Shown here piece by piece: positions 34,833 through 46,000 of a stretch of 64,000 bases of DNA. Under the pieces are notes generated by a model. That model was not told the DNA's origin. It did not search any database and saw only the letters and a list, made by a program, of their open reading frames with translations. The stretch comes from Rhabditoides inermis (taxonomy: Eukaryota > Nematoda > Chromadorea > Rhabditida > Rhabditidae): positions 839,501 through 903,500 of the forward strand of contig CAWZYM010000398.1 in the NCBI GenBank assembly GCA_963966185.1, given 5' to 3'. Each line of letters opens with the position of its first letter. Position 1 is the stretch's first letter. Position numbers and translations under genes: made by a program.

Positions 34833-37800
34833 TCAGAAGTGCTTGGGTACGAGGTGCTCGACGATGGTGGTCATGTAGCGGATGCCGGCGGGAAGTTCTC
34901 CGTCCTCCTCCCCGCGCACCACCGAAGGCACCACAGCGTCGTACCACGACCGCACGCCGCGATACACCGCGAAAAACGACTGCTGGAGAGTCTGAAAAGG
35001 AAATTGGCATGTAAGTTGGAGTGTGTTCATTTTCTCAGTGCTCCACACCTTGAGTGCCAGATTGGAGTGGCAGGATGCGAGGACGTTGTTGATCATCAGA
35101 TCGCCATTGGCTGTCAGAGGCGCGTAAATGCCAACTTCGGCGACCTGCAATATTGATGACGTGGCGCGTGTGCGCGATACTCGGAGTCGCGCGCCAATGA
35201 TCCCTTCCCATGTCCCATCTACTTCCATTAACTCCACCCCGTATCCTTTGATCCTTCTAATAGAAACTATCCAATTGGAGTTTGTCACATGTGCCCGAGT
35301 CAAGAGATGGGGGAAAAAGAGTGCCACGTGTACTGAGAGCTGTATAGCGAGTATGAATGTATGTATTTTAAAGACTATTCTACTATTCATTTCTGAAATC
35401 GTCAGCAATGCAAATTGTGAGGTGTATTTGTAGAATTTCCGGGTGTTTCTGAATATGCAGTTAACACGTAAAGTACAGTAGATATAGAAAAGAGGAAGGA
35501 GAACATACCTTGGTGATGTTGGTGACTCGATCCTGGATGATTTCCGACTGCTCGAATTGAGTTGCGTGCAGTACGTGCACACAGTCGCCGACCTGAACAG
35601 ATAAAGCATAAAGTGTACTTATTTCTATAATGATCCTGTCCTAACACGTTACTGGAAAATCCACTTTTCCATTGAAAAAATCATTTTCTGCTGAAAAACT
35701 AGTTTTTTCAAGTCTATTTTCCAGTTTTCTATTAGAAAACTGAATTTTCCAACTAGAAAACTGGTTTCAATGACTGTTCGCTTTCTGTCGGTGCAACACA
35801 CCTTGACGTCCTTGGCGGGCACCAGTCTGACCTCGTCGCCGTCGACGCACTCGCTTACGTAGATGAGGTGCATGTCGGTGAGCTTCAGCAACTCACCCGA
35901 CTCCTGCACGGTACAGGTATGACGTATGTACCGTGTAAATTTCATGCCGTCATAGCACCTTCTAACTACTATCGTCGTACTCTGGCGTTTTCCCCCGACA
36001 CCCGATTTCGCTTATGTATTAGTACTACGGTGCCAAGTGTGATAGTGACATTCTGAAACAGATGTCGCCCTGCATCGCTGAATACGCACTTAGGTCGGCT
36101 ACCGTAGTGTGTACGTGTCGCTTGTGACTTGCTAATAACTTACCGTAGTGAGCTGATTGAATTGGGCCGGTTCGTCGGCCAATTTGTGCAGGAACATTAC
36201 AACAGGTGAGTAGGTGAGCTGGAAGTGTTTGCTGCAGGTACTACGTCAAATCATTTTACGTCTATATTTACCATGCTCTGCTCCACAGACAGTACCATGT
36301 CGCCAATTTCCAGGTCTTTCACCGCCTTGACGCCCTCACTCGTTTGCACCTGCACGTGAGATTACCTGTCTCTCTCTTTTCCACTCTTTTGCATACCTCC
36401 ATGTCTCCACTGAAACACTGCATCTGGTCGAAGATACCGTTCAGAGATGCGCCCTGAAAAACAAATTATGTCCGAAAGCTCAAATATCATGATGATCAAA
36501 TCAGTCAAACCCACGCCGCTGGACGGATAGCTATAGCCATAGCTTCCCGGACTGTAGGACGGATAGGAGGGGTAGGCGGGCGCGGGATAGTAGGCAGGCG
36601 CCGGGGCGGGCGCCGGCTGGTACACTGCCGGCTGGTAGACCTGTTGTTGATACACGGGTTGCCGCGCTTGCACCTGCGGAAAGAGGACAGTGGAGCGGAC
36701 AGAGTGTGTCGAGTGCGTACCACTTGCTGTGTCGGCGGCTGCGGATAGGATGCGGATGGGTAGGCGGGCGGCGGGGGCGCGGGGTAGGCGCCGGCGCTCG
36801 CGTAGCCCGCCTCGCGTGTCGACTGTAGTGGCAGGTCCTGCGGGTGAGGGGAAGGGGATAGAGGAGGAGGCCCGAAACGAGTGCGTGTGCTATACCATTC
36901 CAGTGATCGACTGCGAGACGTCCGCGTATCCGGTGGGAGGTTCGGGTCCTGCGGCAGAGTAGCTCTGCGCGCCCGCTGGCTCTTCGTAGGTGACCGTGCC
37001 TTTCACCTTGGTGCGCTGAAATCGACGCGTTTGTGTGAGTCAAAGATCCTTGGATACCTCTCCTCTCGCGTAGGCCACCGGCCACATGCGCTCTTGCGGA
37101 CGCGGCCTGCAATCGCTTTTGTTATAACTTTGTACTTCAATCAAGTTATATTTGACAACTCCACCTCCTGAAGCGGCGCACGGGATAGTCGTAGTCGTAC
37201 TCGTATTCGTAGTCGTCCACAGGCCGGTAAGGACGTCCCCTGGATTCGTGCACAATAGTACAGTATTGATAGCACATATTTATCTCCTGCTTTCGGCTTT
37301 TGGGAAAGTTTCGAAATGAAGAATTACAAAAAAAACCGAACCTCCTGCGCAGTCCGCGGCGGCCGCGAGACGTGGTGCGGCGAGATCTGGAAATGTGGCA
37401 TTGATCTATGTAAATCTCCAATGGAAACCATTCAATACTCTGTCTTCCGATCTTTTTCTATTTTGCGCACACTCTTTCCCTCCCTCATCTCCTCCCTTCC
37501 TCATATCCCTCTCTCTCTCCTCTCTCTCTCCCCCTCTCTCTGACTCACTCCTCATCGTACTCCTCGCTGCCGGCCACTGGCTTCTGTCTGCTGCGTCCCC
37601 GCTTGAACGTCACCGGATCGGCGCCCTGACACGGCAGCCGATACACCTTGATGATGTACTCCACTCTGAAACAAAGGTAAAGGTAAAGGTATCCTCCCGA
37701 TTCAAGAGATTACTTTGCGGAGAGGGTCGAAGGAAGGATATAATATGTATATGTTTGTTTAAAAAGTCTGATACTTTGAAACAAACAAATGCATATTTTG

Positions 37801-38858
37801 CTACGTCATTTGTTTTCGTTGCTCATCACTCAAATTCAAACTCACTCTCCATCCGACGAGCGGATCGTTTTCCGAATCTCCTTGATGAAGTCGAACGAGT
37901 CCGCCTCGACTATGCCGCCTTCGAAGCTGGAATTGACGCAGATGTTGACGTAGCACGTGACGCAAGACGCAAGACCCACCTCTCCATCTTCTCCAGCTTG
38001 ATGGTGCGCAGCTCTGGAGAACTCGAGATCGGGTTGTACTGACAGCACTCAGTTCTCATCCTGAAACGTTTGTTAGGGGCCACAGTTCCACAGTTGACTG
38101 CATCAAGTTCACTGCTTACTAGAAACGATCTCTATACTCACGTTCTATGTGTTCTGTTTGTGACTTCAACAATGCCTCCGGTCCACTGATTCGACTCCAC
38201 GCACACGGTTTCGAGGTAGCGACGAGAGCACGACTGAAAGTGATATGGTTGCGGTTTTGCATTTCAGACGAGGCATCCGTATATCACAGATCCATGTTTC
38301 AAACACACTCAATCTAATAACATACTCTCACTCTCGTCTGACCTCATATCCACCTGTTTCACGATGTTTCACTCTCTTCACACACATCATGCAAACTTTC
38401 GCCCTCGTATTCGCCCGATTGCGCCCTCAATCCGGTAGCGCCTCGGATATCTCGGAGGGGGCAATTAGAGCCGGCGGAGTGACCGGGAGAGATAAGTCGC
38501 CATGGAACACCTTTCCGAAGACTACATACTCATCAAGTGTGAAACCAATCACCGCAAATGGTCCTCTCCTCCCGCCAAAGCACGGCGGACGGTCGCAGAA
38601 CATCTCTGAAGCAATACGAATACAGTACAGTGACAGTGACTGTAATACGTCAAGCATCTAAAGAAATAGTACCTGGCCGTCCATCCCTGTTAATCACGAT
38701 CTTGTAGGGAATCGTAGACCGTCCACAGTTGCCAGCTTCATGCGTGACCTCCGAGCCAACAGCCAGCCCCAGTATCACAAACAACACCAGCATCAACTGA
38801 ATGTGATATGCAAATGCGGAGAATTGATATGCGAGTGACTAACCTGCACGAATGACAT
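34833..38858 (-). CDS. Warthog-like hedgehog-related protein with Hint/Hog domain
   Basis: Twenty exons agree in phase and give 605 residues: 38858-38844, 38793-38673, 38605-38511, 38233-38142, 38060-37980, 37926-37846, 37665-37549, 37386-37342, 37239-37165, 37106-37058, 37015-36896, 36837-36721, 36673-36515, 36453-36397, 36349-36272, 36218-36144, 35903-35802, 35592-35509, 35144-35049, 34991-34833. A signal peptide (about 1-25) precedes a Wart-type domain (about 30-165) with NCGRSTIPYKI, PPCFGG and TECCQY. A long Arg, Tyr, Pro and Gln-rich linker (165-390) follows. The Hint domain starts at Cys402 (QMQCFSGDME), has the TDMH motif (Thr468, His471) and ends near NNVLASCHSNLALKTLQQSF. The Hint part should cleave the chain before Cys402 and join a lipid to the secreted N-terminal part. 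Worm relatives act in cuticle and moulting. Confidence 0.88.
35630..35689 (+). repeat. Dispersed repeat, copy A
   Basis: TGATCCTGTCCTAACACGTT followed by ACTGGAAAATCCACTTTTCC reappears, inverted and about 80% alike, at 61397-61455. The copies lie in introns of two different genes. Confidence 0.65.
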
Positions 38859-38893
38859 GATGATGGGTGTGGATGAGAGATGGACTCTCTCGG

Positions 38894-38901
38894 TTATATA
38901 G
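38894..38901 (-). promoter_or_regulatory. TATA box of the warthog-like gene
   Basis: CTATATAA on the minus strand lies about 36-43 bp upstream of the ATG, so the 5' leader is very short. A strong TATA box suits a cyclically expressed cuticle-type gene (inference). Confidence 0.5.
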
Positions 38902-39782
38902 TCTCTTGAGTGATCGCCCTCAGGGGGCGGGCGTCTCTTTTTGTCTCATGAGTGGGTAGAGGAGGGATACGGTAGCCGTGCGGCGGCTGCGGAGGATGAC
39001 CCCGATTCACACTCATTATCATCACTCTATTCCCTCACACCAGTGAGAGTGTTTATGGATAGTGAAAGTGGGTGTCGAGTAGAAAAGTGACGTTCTATTA
39101 TACTACTAACATCTGTATCACATTTTCACACTCTTGTCTAGAGATCACGCCATACATATCAATGCGTATTTTTTTCCCTTAAAAATTCTTCAGCTACAAT
39201 GATGACTTGTAAATGATTATGTTTCTATTACTCACAATCCACAATGTCCCAACGCTCCCAATGTATACCCAAGCGTAAGATGTTTTAACCATTTCACTGA
39301 CATAATTCCATGCAGTCTAACGATTAATGTTTCATATCCTAATCAGGATTACTGTACTTGTACGGATGCTATCCTCAGTTTGTCAGTTCAATGTAATTTC
39401 TATTACTGTCTATATCTCATAGCTCTCCAACGATCACAAAACAATTGAGCCAACCAGTTACACTCTCACTTTCACGCATTGTGACCCTCGCAAAAAAGAG
39501 GCAATCATCGCTACTCCTGTGAATCAGTCCATAGCCACAAAAACGCAGGAGATGTTGATCTTGTCCAAAAATCATCAGCATCCTCGAAACCCGCTACAGT
39601 CGCCGGCTCTCAGTGTGAGGACACTTGATCTATAGAGTATTCACACCGACCCATTACGCCTCGAAACATCTCGAGTACCCCGTTGACACACAATCACAGT
39701 TCACATTCTATACGCCCATATAACCATCAAATAGCTGACCACGTAACGCCATAAGTCGAACACTCAGGTCTCCGAAACCAGT
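38902..39782. other. Intergenic, no gene seen
   Basis: It lies between the warthog promoter and the 3' end of the ADA2 gene, both on the minus strand. No coding sequence is supported. A minus-strand AATAAA at 39788-39783 could end the ADA2 transcript. Confidence 0.5.
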
Positions 39783-39870
39783 TTTATTATACAATAATAA
39801 TGATGAGAGCTTGCAGTTTACACGTGATGTGAGAGAGATGAATGGATATAACCAGAAAATGTAAGAGGAT

Positions 39871-39945
39871 AAATAGGTGTGGCAACAACATGGGGTGCGA
39901 TGGTAGATGTAGTCATAGAACAATACAATTATTATTATTACACAA
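39871..39945. repeat. Short duplicated segment, copy 1
   Basis: GGTAGATGTAGTCATAGAAC plus AATACAATTATTATTATTAC matches 40496-40560 closely. The copies straddle the last exon of the ADA2 gene. Confidence 0.7.
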
Positions 39946-40081
39946 TACTCGACTCGTTGTGAGGATATGACTGCTCAAGAGGAAACATGACAACATGGAT
40001 GGTAACCGCGCAGGGCATGACAGCTCGCAAAAACCGTGTAACAACAACAACAACGTGTAAAAATGTGAATCCCTCTCTCTC

Positions 40082-43000
40082 TCAAATCTCCGGAGAAGGT
40101 GCGTTCGAGTCGACACCCTCCTCCATCTCATCCGACTGCTCCTCCTCCTCTACCAGATCAACCAACTGCTCCTCCTGTTCCTCCTCCTCTTCGTCCTCAA
40201 CCACCTGCTCCATCGGCTCGTCACCATCCGCTTGCTGAACAGGTTCTGGCGCGGGTTCTGGCTCCGCGACTGGTGCGACTGGTGCGACAGGTTCTGGTTC
40301 CGCTGGTGCAGGCTGGGGAAGGTCGAGCGGCTCTTGGTGGATGACATGGACGGGCACACGCAGCGACATCTGGCGGAGCTGCTGATGGAGCAGCTGAGCC
40401 TGCAGCTGCTCCAACAGACGAGTCTCCACGTTGGCGCGACTGAAACAACTGGGTAACCGTGTGCCACAATCCTACCGTAATACCAAGTTTCTAAACAGGT
40501 ATGCAACAACTTAGGTATGGTAGATGGATGTAGGCATACAACAATACAATTATTATTACATATACTACCGTAATGCTACCGTACCTGAGATTGACGTCGC
40601 GCATCGTCTCGACGAGATTGCTGATGAGCGACGCGTCCCTCTGCGTGTCGTCGCTGTTGCGGGAGAGATGCAGGTTGGCGATCAGAGAGGACACATACTC
40701 GATCGGGTCACGCTGAAACAAATAATTATGAATTACATATATAATTAAAATACAAATACACAATTCGATAAAAAATAAAACGACTCACCCCCGACCAGAG
40801 TTCCACCTCGTGGAGACACTTTTCACGATTGCGTTGCAGCACGGCCGGCGAGCAGTCATACCACGGCACCGACACCACCACAAAGTCGTTCAGCTGAAAA
40901 ACAAATAAACGTAAACAAGTAAACAAGTAAACAAAAACAAACAAATGTACCTTGAGCTGTCCGATCCACACCTCGTCGATGCGATCACTGGCACTCCTCG
41001 AGCTGTCGAATCTGCCAGCGTTTGAAGCGCTGCCAGCGCAGGCTCGCCTAAACACGATTCAATTACAATAACACAATAATTACTAAACACCATCGAATTA
41101 CAGACAGCACTTGCAAAACACAAAACTGCACCTTGCGCTTCGACTCCTGTTCCGTCTTGGTGAGTCGGCGCTTCTTGGCTGATGACGGCTCGCAACGCTC
41201 GAAACCTGCAACGACAACGTGAGTTATACGCACACACATGAAACTTCCTATCCTATCCTATCCTACAAGACGCAAGTACCCCCGTAATCACCTTCAACGT
41301 GTGCAACGCGTTCGTCTCGTCCCACTCGACTCCGCTCCAGTGTGTCTCCACCTCTGTCCACAGGGCGTCCGTCCAGCACAGCGGGTCCAGCTCGGCCCAC
41401 GGCACGTCGCACGCGGCCAGCTGCCGCGGCGCGCACCTCTCCACCACGCTCGCCCGCATCGACGCCAGCTTGACGTGCGTCTCCCGACCCACGCGATCGG
41501 CGGTGAGGCGCGCGAACCGGTCCATCGCCTCCGCGTACAGCGCCGTCTCGGGGTCGTCGCGCATCAGCCGCTCGGCAGTGTTCATCTGCTCGAGGGTGAT
41601 GGTGGTAGAGTGGGTGGCGGGATGCGCCCTCTCCAGCGCGGTCAGCTGCGGCAGCACGCGACTCTCGATCATCTCAAACTCCTTCCGCATCGGCGTCGGC
41701 TCGCGGCAGCGTCTCCACTCGGTCAGCGACTCTCCGCGGTACTGCCTCGTCCACAGGTAGACAGCGTGGTGGAGTGCCTTGGCGGGAAGCGGCAGCACAC
41801 CCACCCTGCCAGTGGCCGCAATCACGCGCAGCTCGGGCGGGAGCTGGTTGTGAGCGAGGCGAGTGACGCGCGGGTGCCGCATCATGTTCGCCACGAGCCG
41901 GCAGTAGCCGACCGGCGGCTGCGCGTCGCTCGGCCACGGACGCTCCCTGTGCAGGCGGACCAGTAGCGACAGCATGCAGCACTGCTTTTCGGAGATGGCG
42001 GGGACGACGGCGACGACGCGTCCGTCCAGCATCTGCATCAGCCACCACAGCTTCCTCGCCTGTTTCACGAGTGGCGCGTCGTCGAGCCGGCAGTACTCCG
42101 CCCTCCACTCGGCACGCCAGCACACGCTCTTGGTCGGCATGGCGAGCAGCTCCTCCATCGGCAGCGCGCCCTCCTCCTCCACCGGCGTCCTCTTGGCGTC
42201 CAGTCGATTCAGCACCCGCTCCGCCGCCGCAAACGCCTCCTCGCCCCACGGCCGGGCGAGGAATAGCGAGGGGTCGACGCGCGCAAACAGGTTGCACAGC
42301 AGCGAGCGCTTCTCGCCATAGGTGGAGGCGAGCGGGAACAGCGTGTCCAGCTTGGAGCACACCTCATCCGCTCGCTCCAGCAGGCGGGTCGAGTCGAACA
42401 GGGCATAGAACGTGGGCAGCCACTGCGCCCACTCCTCGTCTCCGGCAGTGCGCAGTCGGGCCACCTCGTGCCGCACCTCCTCGGAACAGTCGTCGAGCGT
42501 CGCCTCGTCCGTCGTCGTCTCGCATCGCTCCATCCGCTTGTGCTCGAGGGTCGTCTCGGCGCTAGCTCCCTCCTCCACTCCTCGCAGCTCCACATCCAGC
42601 CAGCACTCGGCCTCGCCCATCTCGCGCATCCTCGCCGAGACGCGCGAGTAGTTGGTGCCGAACTGCTTGCGCACGTGGAACTCGGTCGACTCGCTCGCCT
42701 CCTTGTGGAACGCCGTCTCCATGGCAGTCTCACTCTCGGCCGGCTGGTGCACGCTCGCCTTCATCGTCTCCAGCCGCGGAACGGGCATCTCACCGCCGAC
42801 CGACGCCCTCTGTCCGGCGCGCCGCATCCTCGACTCCAGTCCGGTCAGCGACAGACTGTCCCTCTCCAGCAGTCGGTGCTTGTACATGTTCTTCTCGGTG
42901 CGCGCCTTCTCCGAGGGACAGTGGAACTTGCATTCCACCGACACCTCCTCCTCCCTCGTCTCGCGCACTCGCTTCTCCATGAAGCCGCGCCGCGACTTGG

Positions 43001-46000
43001 GCAGCACCGCGGCGGCGGACATGAACTTGCTGGGCGAGAACAGCTCGACCATCATGTTCACCTCCTCGGGCGTGGGTGTCCTCTCCGGAGTGGGCGAGCG
43101 CAGCGGGGTGCGCGGGTTTCCGTCGTAGCACGGCGACGGCGCGGTCGGCTCCATGTCCGAGTCGTCGCAAATGTCCATGTCCGAGTCGCCATGGCAGTCC
43201 CTGCCGGGTGTGCGCGGTAGGACGAGCTCGGGCGAGGCGGACAGACCGCCGGCGCCGGGCGTCTTCGGCACCTCGTCGTACGGGTCGAACGAGTCGAGCC
43301 GGGCGGGCTCGGGCTCGGGCCTGTGCAGCGGCGTCGGCCGCTCCTCGCGCCTCTTCTCCCGTCTCGCCTCTGTCGTCACTCGCTGCACCACCACCTCCCG
43401 TGGCAGCTCCACGGCGCGCTGCTGCTCCTGCTGCTGCTCCTTCTCCCGCGGCTCCTTCTTCTGCTTCGGAATGCGGTAGTTGCTCAGCGCTTTCATAGTG
43501 GTGACAAACGGCAGGTCGGTGGGCTGCACGAGAGGCTTGTGCTTCTCCCGCCTCTTCTCCTCCTTCTTCCTCTCCTCCCTCCTCTTCTGCTCGGCGTGCA
43601 TCAGCTTCTCCTTCTCCTTGTCTCGCTTTGGCTTGTCCGCGTACAGCACAGGCAGCATGCTCTCCGTCGAGCTGCTCCTCTCGCGTCTCGCCTTCTTGTG
43701 CTCGCGCGGGTGACGCGGACGCTTCTCGACGGCAGTAGACGACGACGCGGCGGGCGCCTCCTCGTCCGATGAGATCACCACCTTCTTCTTCCTCATCTCC
43801 TTCTCCCGCTCCCGGTGCTCCTTCTCCCTCCTCTCCTCCTTCTTCTCCTTGTGGCGCTTCTGGGACGAGGTGGACGCGGAGCGCTGCAGCTCCCTTGCCG
43901 CCCGCTCCCTCTCCTTCTCGCGCTCCCTCTCTCGCTCTCGCTCCTTCTCCCGCGGGCTTTTCTTCGGCGTCGGTTTGGGCAGGTCGAAGAAGAGGGGAAT
44001 CTCCTTAAGCTCCTTGCTCTCCCTCTTCTCCTTTGGCGGCTTCTCCGCCTTCTCCTCGCGGCGCACAACGACCGGCTCTTTCTCCCTCGTCACTCGCTCC
44101 TTCTCCCTCGTCACTCGCTCCTTCTCCTTCACCTCCTTCTCCGCCTTCTTCTCCACCGCAACCGCCTTCTCCTTCTCCTCGTCCGACTTGCGCTTGTCGG
44201 TGAACAGCCCGATAATCCGCGACGTCACCGACTTCTTCTTCTTCTTCTCGTCCTTCCTCGGCCGGCCTCGCTTGCGCTTCTCCTCCACCACAACCACCTC
44301 CTCCTCCTCGACCACCATCACCGCAGAGGGACCGGGCTTGTCTAACGGTGGCGTAGCCGGTGTGGTCAACGTGACGGGCACGTCAGCGGTGAGCTCGTCC
44401 AATATCCTCTTCTTCTCGCGCTCCTCCTGCTCGGCCATGCGCAGCTCGTCCACGTCGCGGCTGCTCTCGTCCACTATGCCCATCAGGCGCATCTCCTCGT
44501 CGAGCTGCTCGGGCTGGAACGTCTCCACCGGCGGCTCGTCCATCGCCTGTCGCTGCTCCATCTCCTGCCACGCGTCCTTGTCGTACGCGCACCCGCCCAC
44601 CATAGCCGGGGTGGACGCGTCGTTCCGCTCCTGCTCGGCGCGCACCACCATCCACGGGTCGTTGTTGACGATCGGCTGCTGCTGCTGCCGCTCCATCTGC
44701 TCCAGCTCGAACAGATCCGTGTCGGGGTGCACAAAGAAGGCGAACACCGAATCGCTGTCCTTGGAGGAGACAGAGTCGGCGCGCTGTCCCATCTCCTTCT
44801 CCTTCCTCCTCTGCTCGTTCTTCGCCTCGTGCTGCGAGCTCACTTCTCCGAGCAGCGCGTCGAACCGCTCCAGCTCCTTGAGCAGGTCCTCGTCGGGGGC
44901 TGAGGACTCGTCCGGCAACGGCTCCTCCAGCAACGCCTCGTCCAGCAACGCATCGAACGCCTGCTGCTGCTGTTGTTGCTGTTGCTGAACAGGCGTGGGC
45001 GGAGTGAACACCTGCTGGCTGGTCGACGGCGACGTGTAGTGCTGCTGCTGTTGCTGCTCGGGCGGCGTCGCGTACAGGGTAGCCACCGATTGGGGTGACG
45101 TGTACACCTGTTTGGCCGCCTGCTGCTGCTCCGTCGGCGAGGCGTACACCTGAGGTGACGTGTACACCTGCTTGGCTTGCTGCTGCTCCGTGGGCGAGGC
45201 GTACACCTGCGGCGAAGTGTACACCTGCTTGGTCTGCTGCTGCTCTGTGGGCGAGGCGTACACCTGTGGCGACGTGTACACCTGCTTGGCCTGCTGCTGC
45301 TCCGTCGGCGAGGCGTACACCTGCGGGGTGGGCGAGGTGTACTGCTGCTGAGTCTCCGGGGGCGAGAGGTACTGTCCGGCCTGTTGCTGCTGCTGAGCCA
45401 TCGTCTGCTGCGGGTACTGGTACTGCATGTACTGCTGCTGCTGGGCCTGCTCGCACGATGGCTGGTGCTGCTGAGTGGCCGTCGCCGTCTGCGGGTACAT
45501 GCTGGTCTCGTCGTAGTGCTGGTATCCCATGTTCTGCATCTGGCTCGTCTGGATGCGCGCCGGCTGCTGCTGCGTCTGCTGAGCGGCGACCGTCGTCGTC
45601 TGCTGCATGGGCTGGGCGCTCATCGGGCGCGACACCTGCGCCTGCGTGGGCATCATGTGATGGTGGGCGGTGGCCTGGCTGGGCGGCGTCTGACAGTGCA
45701 CGAGGCGCGCCTGCGCAATGCTGCCGGCGCGGATGCCCTGCATCGGAATGCCCTGCAGATTCACTAGGCGGAAGTTGCCATCTCTGCTGCTGATCGCCGA
45801 CGTCGGCTGCTGCTGCTGTTGTTGCTGGGGCGACGAGCGACTGGCGGGGCGCTGCTGCTGCTGTTGGAGGAGCATCGCCCGCGTCATCTGGGCCGGCTGC
45901 TGGATGCTGCCCTGCGGGTACTGCACCGCCGCCGTCGAGGGATAGGCGACAGTGGTGCGCATCGGAGGCTCCTGTAGCACGTGTCGCAGGAGTGACGCCT

